10,453 bases of DNA from Anaerolineaceae bacterium UBA2274 (GTDB lineage Bacteria; Chloroflexota; Anaerolineae; Anaerolineales; Anaerolineaceae). The stretch lies in assembly GCA_002347705.1 (NCBI GenBank), contig DDWY01000040.1, positions 1-10,453 of the forward strand. Direction: 5' to 3'. The notes under the pieces were generated by a model, which saw only the letters and a list, made by a program, of their open reading frames with translations, was not told the DNA's origin and did not search any database. Shown in pieces: positions 1 to 7,636 of the stretch; the stretch's first letter is position 1, and every line of letters begins with the position of its first letter. The position numbers and the translations under genes are program-made.

Positions 1-59
1 ATATAAGAAATGATGAAAAAACACAGGATCTGAATGACACTTCCATATCGCATCAAGGT

Positions 60-2231
60 ATGGAGCACGATCATGACATGCATGAAATGTCCAAAATGGC
101 ACATGATCACGGGAAAATGTCGGACGATGTTGATGCTCACGCAGGGCATGATATGAGCAAGCAAGAAAAAGATATGAAAGCGGAAGTCCACTCTGCGCAT
201 GATGGTCATGACAGTTCCGGAAACCATGAGGGACACAAAGACGACAGTGCCCATGTGGATCATAGCGGGCATGAGGAAATGTTCCGAAAAAAGTTTTGGA
301 TTTCACTTGTGCTTTCGATCCCCGTCTTATTCTTCAGTCCATCAATTCAATCCTGGTTGGGATATAACGCCCCGGAATTTCCGGGCAGCAACTGGATCAC
401 CCCTGTCTTCGCTGTTATCGTCTTTTTATATGGAGGATTGCCCTTTTTAAAGATGGCAGGTCCAGAAATTAAGAATCGTAAACCAGGCATGATGACATTG
501 ATATCATTGGCCATCAGCGTGGCTTTTGTTTACAGCCTGGCTGCGTTGTTCCTGCCTACCAGCGTCTCGTTCTTTTGGGAATTGGTTACCTTGATCGATA
601 TCATGCTGTTAGGGCACTGGATTGAAATGCGCAGTATTAGACAGGCCTCCGGAGCATTGAATGAACTGGCACGCCTCATGCCGGACACTGCCGAACGCAT
701 CCTGCCGGATGGCACGACCGAAACCGTCGCTGTAAACCGATTACAAAATGATAATTTGGTCCTGATTCGCCCGGGGACAAACGTGCCGGCAGATGGTGAG
801 GTTGAAGAGGGCGGATCAGATGTCAACGAAGCTATGCTCACCGGAGAATCGATGCCAGTCAAAAAGCAGGTGGGGGATAAGGTGATCGCCGGTACGATCA
901 ATGGCGACGGCAGCCTAAGGGTCAGGATAACTGCCACTGGCGACGAAACTGCTCTTGCGGGAATTATGCGCTTAGTGGAGCAGGCACAACAGAGTAAATC
1001 CAAAACCCAGATTCTGGCAGATAAAGCTGCCGGATGGTTGTTTTATGTGGCATTGGCCGTGGCATTAATTACGGCGGTAGCCTGGACGATCGCAGTTGGC
1101 TTTGATGTAGAGGTTGTCGCCCGGGTCGCGACAGTCCTGGTTATTGCCTGTCCGCACGCTCTGGGGCTTGCTGTTCCCCTGGTGGTGGCGATTACAACCG
1201 CAATGGGTGCGCAAAACGGCATCCTGGTTCGGGATCGTTTGGCGCTTGAAAACGCCCGTAAGATTGACATCATCGTTTTTGATAAAACCGGCACCCTGAC
1301 CGAAGGTAAGTTTGGTGTGGTTAACATTGAAACCGTTGAGGATGTAAGCGAGGAAGAAGCATTGGCATTAACTGCCGCAATTGAAGGCGACTCGGAACAC
1401 ACCATTGCCCGCGGAATTCGTAAATCTTCTGAAGAACGCCAGCTTTCTTTACCCGAGGTCTCAAGTTTTGAAGCAATTAAGGGACGTGGTGTAAAAGCCA
1501 TCTATGACGGTCATGCTGTGTATGTCGGTGGGCCGCGCTTATTGGAAATGCTCAAAATTGATCTCCCCCAGGATATCGCTGAATTCGAACAACAAGCCAG
1601 TCAAAAAGGTCAGAATGTTGTCCATCTGATCGAAGAAGGTACAGGTGGTTCGCGTGTGATCGCCGCTTTCGCACTGGCTGACGTTATCCGGACAGAGAGC
1701 AAGGCTGCTATTGAAAAACTGCACGAGATGAACATTGAATTAGCCATGCTGACTGGTGACAGCGAAGCAGTTGCAAAAGCTGTCGCGGAGGAGCTCGGAA
1801 TTGACACTTATTTTGCGGAAGTTTTGCCTGAACATAAGGATCAAAAAATCATAGAACTTCAAAAGCAGGGGAAAAGTGTCGCAATGGTTGGTGATGGCGT
1901 TAACGATGCGCCTGCGCTTACCCGTGCAGACCTGGGCATTGCCATTGGCAGTGGTACGGATGTAGCCATCGAATCGGCAGGCATTATCCTGGTGAAGAGT
2001 AATCCCCTGGATGTGGTGAAGATCTTCGACCTAAGCCGGGCAAGTTACAAAAAAATGATCCAGAACCTGATTTGGGCAGCCGGGTACAACGTTGTTGCGC
2101 TACCCTTGGCTGCCGGCGTACTGGCACCCTTTGGCATTCTGCTCTCCCCGGCTGTAGGAGCCATTCTTATGTCTCTTAGTACGGTCATCGTTGCCATCAA
2201 TGCTCAATTGCTGCGTACGCACCGATTGTGA
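60..2231 (+). CDS. copB: Copper-exporting P1B-3-type ATPase, CopB family
   Basis: Membrane pump coupling ATP hydrolysis to copper (or silver) export from the cytoplasm. Seen, numbered from this ATG: a His/Met-rich tail (residues 1-74, 15 His) in place of a CxxC metal-binding domain; paired membrane helices from about 79 to 185; actuator motif TGES (261-264); the subclass-defining CPH in helix 6 (364-366); phosphorylation motif DKTGTLT (408-414); TGD (565-567); GDGVNDAP (611-618); a final helix pair with YN (676-677) and MSLST (704-708). Sequence and length are close to Enterococcus hirae CopB. Odd: the nucleotide-binding HP motif reads SEHT (445-448). The start is uncertain. No good Shine-Dalgarno precedes this ATG, and the frame is open without ATG, GTG or TTG back to base 3, so the gene may begin left of the window. 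Family assignment is certain; the exact ion is inferred from CPH and the His tail. Confidence 0.95.
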   Translation: MEHDHDMHEMSKMAHDHGKMSDDVDAHAGHDMSKQEKDMKAEVHSAHDGHDSSGNHEGHKDDSAHVDHSGHEEMFRKKFWISLVLSIPVLFFSPSIQSWLGYNAPEFPGSNWITPVFAVIVFLYGGLPFLKMAGPEIKNRKPGMMTLISLAISVAFVYSLAALFLPTSVSFFWELVTLIDIMLLGHWIEMRSIRQASGALNELARLMPDTAERILPDGTTETVAVNRLQNDNLVLIRPGTNVPADGEVEEGGSDVNEAMLTGESMPVKKQVGDKVIAGTINGDGSLRVRITATGDETALAGIMRLVEQAQQSKSKTQILADKAAGWLFYVALAVALITAVAWTIAVGFDVEVVARVATVLVIACPHALGLAVPLVVAITTAMGAQNGILVRDRLALENARKIDIIVFDKTGTLTEGKFGVVNIETVEDVSEEEALALTAAIEGDSEHTIARGIRKSSEERQLSLPEVSSFEAIKGRGVKAIYDGHAVYVGGPRLLEMLKIDLPQDIAEFEQQASQKGQNVVHLIEEGTGGSRVIAAFALADVIRTESKAAIEKLHEMNIELAMLTGDSEAVAKAVAEELGIDTYFAEVLPEHKDQKIIELQKQGKSVAMVGDGVNDAPALTRADLGIAIGSGTDVAIESAGIILVKSNPLDVVKIFDLSRASYKKMIQNLIWAAGYNVVALPLAAGVLAPFGILLSPAVGAILMSLSTVIVAINAQLLRTHRL

Positions 2232-2514
2232 TTCCTGTATAGATGTGATCTTTACTTCAAGGAAGGTTTACATATTGGCTCAGAGGTGTTGAAAGCTCAC
2301 ATAAATTCTGGATTGGCTGGTGATATTTTAGGCAGAGAAGATGTGGGAGAAGTGAGCCCACAGATCCGAATCTGTATGGCGCTGATCAGCCAGAGCATCA
2401 TGCGATCTGTGCGCCTTCAAATTAATGTAATTTATTACCCTCAACATTGTACCAAGATTGTATGCGCAGTCAATTTATTATAAGATGAGAGGGAACTCCA
2501 TGTTTTAAGAGGCT
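2232..2514. other. Intergenic gap with nested inverted repeats, no convincing gene
   Basis: The 283 bases between the copper ATPase and msrAB hold no recognisable gene. A 65-codon frame (GTG 2286 to stop 2483) is open, but its translation resembles nothing I know and has no properly spaced ribosome site. The middle is rich in short inverted repeats. TGTGGG 2342-2347 pairs with CCCACA 2357-2362. ACAGAT 2360-2365 pairs with ATCTGT 2370-2375. GCTGATCAGC 2381-2390 is a perfect palindrome. GGCGC 2378-2382 pairs with GCGCC 2411-2415. The first two stems share bases and exclude each other. It could be a structured leader or a decayed gene; I cannot tell which. Confidence 0.4.
2458..2484 (+). promoter_or_regulatory. 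Weak candidate promoter for msrAB
   Basis: TTGTAT (2458-2463) and TATAAG (2479-2484) form a -35/-10-like pair, 15 bases apart, about 30 bases before the msrAB start. The spacing is shorter than ideal, so this is only a candidate. Confidence 0.25.
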
Positions 2515-3633
2515 ATGATGAAAAAAATTCTTGCCATGCTAATGCTTATTGCCTTACTGCTAACCGCCTGCAATGCGGCAATAAACGTCGGGCAGACAGA
2601 TCCGACTGAACAAAATGACGCAGAGGCGATGGAAGCAAGCACAGCACCTGCAATTGATAATGCCTATTTCAAGCAGGAAGGCGTGGAAGTCATCTACTTC
2701 GCCGGCGGTTGTTTTTGGGGCGTGGAAAAGCTGATGCAGTCGATCCCGGGTGTGGTGGCGGCGACCAGTGGCTATGCTAACGGGCAGTCCGATATTGTGC
2801 CAAGCTATGAGCAGGTTGTTAGCGGGGGCACCGGCTATCGCGAAACGGTGCGTGTTGAATACAAGCCCGATCAGGTCAGCCTGGATGCCCTTGTTTTTGC
2901 TTACTATCAGGTAATCGACCCGACAGTGGCAAACGCCCAGGGCAATGACGTTGGCACTCAGTACCAAACTGGCATCTATTACGCCGATGATGCCACAAAG
3001 GAAACTGTGGAGCGCATTACAGCCATCGTCAAAGAACGCTATGCAGACTTTGTTGTGGAAATCGAGCCGCTGGAACGCTTCTTTGACGCGGAAGAATATC
3101 ACCAGGACTACCTGGTAAAGAATCCCATGGGCTATTGCCACATACCCAGGGATGAAATATCTGGTGTCACAAACATCATTGTAGACCCTGGCAACTACCC
3201 ACGCCCGGCGGATGAGACGATCAAGGCAATGCTCACTGAGCTGCAATATAACGTGACCCAGAATGCAGGCACTGAAGCGCTATTCAAAAATGAATATTGG
3301 GATAATCACGCACACGGGCTTTATGTGGACATTGTCACTGGCGAGCCTTTGTTTTCATCCAGTGATAAGTTCGACAGCGGCACGGGCTGGCCGAGTTTCT
3401 CGAAGGGGATCGACGAAAACACCTTTGTTTATATAGTCGATGAATCTTTTGGTATGGCTCGCACCGAAGTCCGCAGCCGCGCTGGTAACACGCATTTGGG
3501 GCATGTTTTTTATAACGAGGGCTTGTCTCCAACCGGAACACGCTATTGCATCAACAGCGCCTCTCTGAGGTTCGTGCCCTACGAGCAAATGGAAGCCGAA
3601 GGCTACGGCTATCTTTTGGACTATATCGACTGA
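2515..3633 (+). CDS. msrAB: Lipoprotein methionine sulfoxide reductase MsrA-MsrB fusion
   Basis: Reduces both stereoisomers of methionine sulfoxide back to methionine, probably in proteins on the outer face of the membrane. Seen: a Lys-start hydrophobic signal peptide with lipobox LTAC, acylated Cys19; a short polar linker; MsrA domain about 56-215 with catalytic Cys66 in GCFWG and Cys208 in GYCH, likely the resolving Cys; MsrB domain about 235-360 with GWPSF (291-295), HLGHVF (327-332) and catalytic Cys345 in RYCIN. These are the only four cysteines. The MsrB half lacks both structural zinc CxxC pairs (D272/T275 and S321/G324 instead), and Thr290 sits where many MsrBs carry a resolving Cys. 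An AAGAGG at 2507-2512 is 2 bases from this ATG and 5 from the next (2518), so the second Met may be the real start. It stands alone and converges with the GH9 gene. Domain calls are certain; electron donor unknown. Confidence 0.95.
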   Translation: MMKKILAMLMLIALLLTACNAAINVGQTDPTEQNDAEAMEASTAPAIDNAYFKQEGVEVIYFAGGCFWGVEKLMQSIPGVVAATSGYANGQSDIVPSYEQVVSGGTGYRETVRVEYKPDQVSLDALVFAYYQVIDPTVANAQGNDVGTQYQTGIYYADDATKETVERITAIVKERYADFVVEIEPLERFFDAEEYHQDYLVKNPMGYCHIPRDEISGVTNIIVDPGNYPRPADETIKAMLTELQYNVTQNAGTEALFKNEYWDNHAHGLYVDIVTGEPLFSSSDKFDSGTGWPSFSKGIDENTFVYIVDESFGMARTEVRSRAGNTHLGHVFYNEGLSPTGTRYCINSASLRFVPYEQMEAEGYGYLLDYID

Positions 3634-3718
3634 AGCTGGCAAGCGCAGCGAGACTTATGAGGGTTCTTTATTCTTGCATGGTTTCACGATGAAGCAACCA
3701 ACCCTGCGAGAATAATCG

Positions 3719-3790
3719 GTAGGGGCGAAGCATCCCAATTTAGCGCGGCAGAATTTGCTAAACAATAATTTCAGGACGCTTCGCCCCTAC
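3719..3790. repeat. Palindromic intergenic repeat, 13-bp perfect arms
   Basis: GTAGGGGCGAAGC at 3719-3731 is repeated as its exact reverse complement at 3778-3790, enclosing 46 bases. Inside, TTTAGC (3739-3744) and GCTAAA (3757-3762) form a second, coaxial stem. The 72-base unit sits between the converging ends of msrAB and the GH9 gene. No T-tract follows, so it is not a standard terminator. From memory, palindromes with a GGGGCGAAGC / GCTTCGCCCC edge are dispersed in many copies in some bacterial genomes, notably cyanobacteria. A miniature repeat element is my inference; copy number cannot be seen here. Confidence 0.75.
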
Positions 3791-3921
3791 AACTAAAAGG
3801 CTAGCTGAGAAAGATGGAGACGTTCGGTCAAACCCCGCGCACGGTGCGTACACATTCACAATCAGGAAGATGTTAGGTCTTCAACCTCATTCCGTGCGAA
3901 ACCAGCCAATAACCTCCCGAA

Positions 3922-6486
3922 CTACTTCCCCATGTGATCCAAAAACGCGGAGACCCACACCAGTGGGGCGTTCCAGTTAATGGCGACTTCGTTGGTCGTA
4001 TAGGACTGAACATCATCCAGGTAACGCTTCGAAGGCGGCAGGCTCCGCAGGTCAGCCGCGTCTGAGGGCGGATCGCTCGGGTTGAAGTTCGGTCCGCCTG
4101 AAAGCGCGCCAGGAGGGGGAGCCGGGAAACCGCGCGCGGGATCATTCGCCCAGAAACGGTGATGTGGATGCAGCATCGGATAGCTGCCATAACCCGCGAC
4201 AAAGCTCTTATTCAACGCGTTGCGACCCAGGATGTAATCCATGCTCAGCCGCACACTGTCGAGATAGCGCGCCTCGCCGCTGAGTTTGTGCGCCATGCTG
4301 AGGAGCAGCATGTTGTTCAGAATGAGACCATTCGAGCCCCAGGGATAATCCTCATCGATCAGCACCCGGTAGCCGTCCTGCTCCTGCACCTTGATCAGCT
4401 CGTCAGCGTAAGCAATCACTGCCTGCTGCAGGGCGGCTTTGTGTTCCGCAGAAAGCGAGGTTTCGTGCGTCAGCAGCGAAATGGTGCCCAGAGGCGCCAC
4501 GTGCCCCCAATCAAAGGCATCCGCAGCCGCGAAATCCTTTGAATTGAGCAGGTAGTCCCTGTATTCATCTTTACCTGTGGTAATGAAAAGTTCCGATGCC
4601 GCCCAGTAAAATTCATCACTGACGTTCTTGTCATCATAATTGCCGCCGCCCGCGCCGGGGGTGTTGCCGGCGTAGATGCCGGGATACTCCAGCGCCGCCT
4701 GCCAGGCGGTTTCAGCCGCAGACAGGCAGAGGTCAGCAAAGGCTTGATCGAGACCGTTCCAGATGCGCGCGCACTGCGCGGCGGTGGCAGCCAGGTTGAG
4801 GGTGGCAGCCGTACTGGGCGGGAACAGGTAGCGTCCCTGCCCGGGCACTGCGTGTTCGTTATCATTATTTACCTCGGTGGGAGGAACCACAGGCAAGCCA
4901 GCCCAGGACGCGTCGTGGAGTTTGTGATGCGCCATGCCGGCTTTCGGCTGCCCCTGCGGGACCTGCATTGCCAGCAGGAACTCCATTTCCCAGCGAGCTT
5001 CATCCAGCAGGTCAGAGATGCCGTTGCCCTGCTCAGGGATGCTTTGGGAGCCATCCGGGAAGCCTTCCCAGCCCTGCTCGTAAAGATTCAGCAGAGTCCA
5101 GACGGTGATACCGCCGTTGACCACGTACTTACCGAAATCGCCGGCGTCGTACCAACCGCCTGAGGCATCCAGCGTGTAGTCGCATCCAGGCCAATCGTTG
5201 CCATCGGGATCAGTCCCCTTGTAGCAGGTCACATTGGCATCCGTCACGTGCCCTGCCGGGCGCGCCAGATCCTTGCCGGCGTATTTTTCTTCAATCGGAA
5301 TACCCACTCTGTTCAGGTAGAAATAAGTGAGGGCGTCGTGTTTCAGCCGGCTGTAAATATCATCAGAAATGGTAAAGGGCACGCTTTTCATTCCCGCGGC
5401 TTCCAGGGTGTAAGCTTCGCCCGGATCTGTGTAAACAGAGAAATCAATCTCATGCAGTGTATCGCCGGAGTTGGCGTCCTTGCCTTTGAAAGTTGTTAGA
5501 CCGCTGAGCACTTCTTCACCCGATGCGTTTTTCAGCACCCATGTGAGGGGTTCAGAGGCTTCGGAGGCTACCAGGGCTATCTTGATGCCGTTCACGAAAT
5601 ACCCCACCTGGTTAACACTCACCAGTGTTGGAATGATTTCCGGACCTGGGGTCGGTGTTGCTTCTGGTGCTGCGGCAATGACACTTGGCTGCGGGATGTC
5701 TGTCCTGCCGAGTTCAAAGAAGAGCGCGCGGCCGAACAGGCTGGGGTTTTCCCACGAGAGGTCAGAGGTGTCGGCGTTCGACCAGATCAGCTTGATGTCC
5801 CGGTCCTGCACAGAAGCGCCGTTGATCTGCGCCTGGAAACCAAACTCCTTACCGTGGGTCACCTCGAGCAGGTCTTTCAGCGACAGTGCGGCTTCAAAAC
5901 CCCAACCGTCAGCGGTTTTAAAGACAAACCCGCTTACTTTCGCGTCGGAGCTGAAGACCCCTGTGATGGTCAGCGCGTTTGGATCCGTGTTGCCGATATC
6001 GGATGCATTGATATTGACCTGCATCATCTTTAGTCCGTAAGATCTGGCGTTAAGATCACCGGAGGCGTTAACATAAAACTCCATCGAGTCCTCATTCCAG
6101 AACTCCGTGCCGTGCTTGCCTGTGATCAGGGTCTTATCCGGCATTTGCATGGTAATGTAGAGATTGTCCAGATCCGCGGCAACCGAAAACGCGAACGACC
6201 CGTTTTCTGCGGGATCGGCTGAGGGCGTGGGACCCCGATCGACAAAAATGACGGGTATGTTTGCCCAATCTGAGAGGTCACCATCCACGGAAATTTTAAT
6301 CGGGAAAGGGACATAGACCACTTCTCCGCTGACCTCAGGGGGAATGGGTGGGATCTGGTCTGGCGACACAGGATTGTTCACTTGATCCTCCGGTTGTGTT
6401 TCGGCAGTGGGCGACCCGCTGCAAGCTGACAAAATCAGTGTAAAAGTCATGAAAACCATGAGAAAAAGCTTGAAAGAAATTTTCAT
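3922..6486 (-). CDS. Lipoprotein cellulase: CBM9-like + Ig-like + GH9
   Basis: Secreted, membrane-tethered hydrolase of beta-1,4-glucan; family GH9 inverts at the anomeric carbon. Seen (numbered from ATG 6486): signal peptide with lipobox LSAC, Cys22; a Pro/Glu-rich spacer; a CBM9-like/DOMON-type beta domain about 58-262, opening with IKISVDGDLSDW and holding EDSMEFYV; a Pro/Thr linker about 265-287; the cellulase N-terminal Ig-like domain about 288-375, beginning VNQVGY; then the GH9 (alpha/alpha)6 domain to the end, with WYDAGD (D447 and D450, catalytic base region), GRNALNKSFVAGYG, HPHHR, and TNEVAINWNAP with Glu833 as the expected proton donor. All expected GH9 catalytic residues appear intact. 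GGAGG at 6494-6498 is 7 bases from ATG 6486 and only 4 from an adjacent GTG at 6489, so I chose ATG. It is monocistronic and divergent from the B12 regulator. Endo versus exo action and exact substrate are not decidable here. Confidence 0.94.
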   Translation of the reverse strand: MKISFKLFLMVFMTFTLILSACSGSPTAETQPEDQVNNPVSPDQIPPIPPEVSGEVVYVPFPIKISVDGDLSDWANIPVIFVDRGPTPSADPAENGSFAFSVAADLDNLYITMQMPDKTLITGKHGTEFWNEDSMEFYVNASGDLNARSYGLKMMQVNINASDIGNTDPNALTITGVFSSDAKVSGFVFKTADGWGFEAALSLKDLLEVTHGKEFGFQAQINGASVQDRDIKLIWSNADTSDLSWENPSLFGRALFFELGRTDIPQPSVIAAAPEATPTPGPEIIPTLVSVNQVGYFVNGIKIALVASEASEPLTWVLKNASGEEVLSGLTTFKGKDANSGDTLHEIDFSVYTDPGEAYTLEAAGMKSVPFTISDDIYSRLKHDALTYFYLNRVGIPIEEKYAGKDLARPAGHVTDANVTCYKGTDPDGNDWPGCDYTLDASGGWYDAGDFGKYVVNGGITVWTLLNLYEQGWEGFPDGSQSIPEQGNGISDLLDEARWEMEFLLAMQVPQGQPKAGMAHHKLHDASWAGLPVVPPTEVNNDNEHAVPGQGRYLFPPSTAATLNLAATAAQCARIWNGLDQAFADLCLSAAETAWQAALEYPGIYAGNTPGAGGGNYDDKNVSDEFYWAASELFITTGKDEYRDYLLNSKDFAAADAFDWGHVAPLGTISLLTHETSLSAEHKAALQQAVIAYADELIKVQEQDGYRVLIDEDYPWGSNGLILNNMLLLSMAHKLSGEARYLDSVRLSMDYILGRNALNKSFVAGYGSYPMLHPHHRFWANDPARGFPAPPPGALSGGPNFNPSDPPSDAADLRSLPPSKRYLDDVQSYTTNEVAINWNAPLVWVSAFLDHMGK

Positions 6487-6535
6487 CACACTTCCTCCAG
6501 ACCATCCGTTCTGACGCAGGGCAAGTCTGATGTTG

Positions 6536-6541
6536 ATTATA
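6536..6541 (-). promoter_or_regulatory. Candidate -10 box of the GH9 gene
   Basis: The minus strand reads TATAAT here, about 50 bases before the GH9 start codon. No good -35 lies 16-18 bases upstream, so the promoter may need an activator or use another sigma factor. Confidence 0.4.
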
Positions 6542-6567
6542 TACTATTGAAGTAACAGGCTATCCTT

Positions 6568-6583
6568 TTGCAAGCGCTTATCA
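6568..6583. promoter_or_regulatory. LacI/CcpA-type operator candidate
   Basis: TTGCAAGCGCTTATCA contains the perfect 8-bp palindrome AAGCGCTT (6572-6579) around a central CG, the general form of LacI-family and CcpA (cre) sites. It lies between the GH9 gene and the divergent B12 regulator, upstream of the GH9 -10 box and touching the -35 of the other promoter. A sugar-responsive repressor controlling the cellulase is inferred; no such regulator gene is in the window. Confidence 0.4.
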
Positions 6584-6605
6584 ATCATAAAAAATATTGT
6601 ATAAT
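6578..6605 (+). promoter_or_regulatory. Promoter of the MerR/B12 regulator
   Basis: TTATCA (6578-6583), a 16-base spacer and a perfect TATAAT (6600-6605). A transcript would start near 6612, which argues against the TTG at 6611 and for ATG 6629 as the start codon. Confidence 0.6.
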
Positions 6606-6618
6606 CTGCCTTGTACAA
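6597..6618. promoter_or_regulatory. Possible autoregulatory operator (TTGTAnA repeats)
   Basis: TTGTATA at 6597-6603 overlaps the -10 box, and TTGTACAA, a perfect 8-bp palindrome, follows at 6611-6618, 14 bases later. CarH/LitR-type regulators usually repress their own or neighbouring promoters by covering the -35/-10 region, so this is a reasonable operator candidate. The 14-base phase differs from the roughly 11-base spacing I recall for CarH repeats. Confidence 0.35.
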
Positions 6619-6628
6619 TTGGAAAACT

Positions 6629-7576
6629 ATGACGGCAATCAACGACCTGCCCGATGAACCCAAATATTTAGTAAGAAGAGTCAGCGATCTGACCGGTATT
6701 AATCCTGTGACTTTACGCGCCTGGGAAAGGCGCTACGGCATCCTTAATCCAGAACGAGATGAGAACCGATATCGGCTCTACTCAGACCGGGATCTGGCAA
6801 TTTTGAGGTGGCTGATCAATAAGAAGAACAGCGGTGTCTCCATCAGTACCGCTGCCGCGAGCTTACACGACATGATCGCGCAGAACAACTGGCCTGAAGT
6901 TATCCCATTTGAGGTAGCCCAAATCAAAACCCACAATTCGGTGTCGCCCAAAGGTTACACAGAGAAACTATTTCAACTTCTGTCAAACCATAATGAAGTC
7001 GAGGCTGCCAGGCTCTTTGAAGACGCGCTCTCCAAATTTGATCTTGAAACACTGATCGAGAAAATCATCACACCCGCGCTGATATCCGTAGGAGAAGCTT
7101 GGTTTCAAGCGGAACTGATGATCAGCACGGAGCATTTTGCCACTGCTTTTTTGCTGAGCCGATTGAACAACCTCTATATCTCGCTGCCGATTGTCAATAA
7201 AGGACCAAATATTCTGATTGGTGGGGCTCCGACTGAAGAACACGAGATAGGCGCTTTGATGATGGCTGTACTATTAAGAAACCGGGGTTACCGGGTCGAG
7301 TTTTTGGGGGCTAACCTGCACCTGGATGACCTGGTGGACTACTCGTGGCAGATAAATCCCGCCCTGGTCGTGCTCACAGCCAGCACAAATCGCGTTGCCA
7401 TGGAATTGCTGCGGGCGCAAGTAAAGCTCAACACCATTTCACCGGCCCCAAAATTTTGCTATGCCGGTTTTGCTTTTGATTTTGACCCAGAATTGGTTAA
7501 AAAGATCCCTGGTATCTATCTTGGAAATTCGATGGTCAAAGCCCTGGACCATATAAAGCAGCTCTTAAGCGAATAA
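6629..7576 (+). CDS. CarH/LitR-like MerR regulator with B12-binding domain
   Basis: DNA-binding regulator expected to use adenosylcobalamin as light sensor or effector. Seen, numbered from ATG 6629: winged MerR helix-turn-helix at 13-65 (core VTLRAWERRYG and YRLYSDRDL); a four-helix cobalamin cap region about 108-188; a Rossmann-like B12-binding domain about 193-315. The CarH/LitR Wx9EH motif is exact: Trp158, Glu168, His169. The lower-ligand His205 sits in EEHEIG. In Thermus CarH the residue after the Trp, His132, becomes the second cobalt ligand after illumination; here it is Phe159. Length (315 aa) is slightly above typical CarH. A TTG at 6611 would add six residues but lies at the predicted transcription start; GGAAA precedes the ATG. 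It is monocistronic, divergent from the cellulase, and closed by a terminator. Target genes are unknown; carotenoid genes, the usual CarH targets, are absent. B12 binding is very likely, light response inferred. Confidence 0.92.
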   Translation: MTAINDLPDEPKYLVRRVSDLTGINPVTLRAWERRYGILNPERDENRYRLYSDRDLAILRWLINKKNSGVSISTAAASLHDMIAQNNWPEVIPFEVAQIKTHNSVSPKGYTEKLFQLLSNHNEVEAARLFEDALSKFDLETLIEKIITPALISVGEAWFQAELMISTEHFATAFLLSRLNNLYISLPIVNKGPNILIGGAPTEEHEIGALMMAVLLRNRGYRVEFLGANLHLDDLVDYSWQINPALVVLTASTNRVAMELLRAQVKLNTISPAPKFCYAGFAFDFDPELVKKIPGIYLGNSMVKALDHIKQLLSE

Positions 7577-7600
7577 TTACCCTCCATGGAAAAATCACAG

Positions 7601-7624
7601 CCGCCCAAGATCTGGGCGGTTTTT
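7601..7624 (+). terminator. Intrinsic terminator of the MerR/B12 gene
   Basis: CCGCCCA (7601-7607), a five-base loop, TGGGCGG (7613-7619) and five T residues: a 7-bp GC-rich stem with U-tract, 24 bases after the stop codon. It also separates this gene from the oxidoreductase remnant downstream. Confidence 0.9.
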
Positions 7625-7636
7625 GTATAAGCCGTT

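Noticed and set aside
530..1501. Two open frames of about 150 codons antisense to the copper ATPase
   Set aside because: Both are Ser/Thr/Ala-rich mirror frames of a fully conserved P-type ATPase.
2286..2483. A 65-codon frame starting GTG between copB and msrAB
   Set aside because: No recognisable motif, and GGAAGG at 2261-2266 is 19 bases away from the GTG. The region is better described by its inverted repeats.
2560..3246. A 228-codon open frame antisense to msrAB
   Set aside because: It lies wholly opposite a gene with intact MsrA and MsrB motifs, and its translation shows no recognisable domain or ribosome site.
5471..6040. A 189-codon open frame antisense to the GH9 gene
   Set aside because: Its content is explained by the codon bias of the CBM9/GH9 coding strand; no start signal or known motif.
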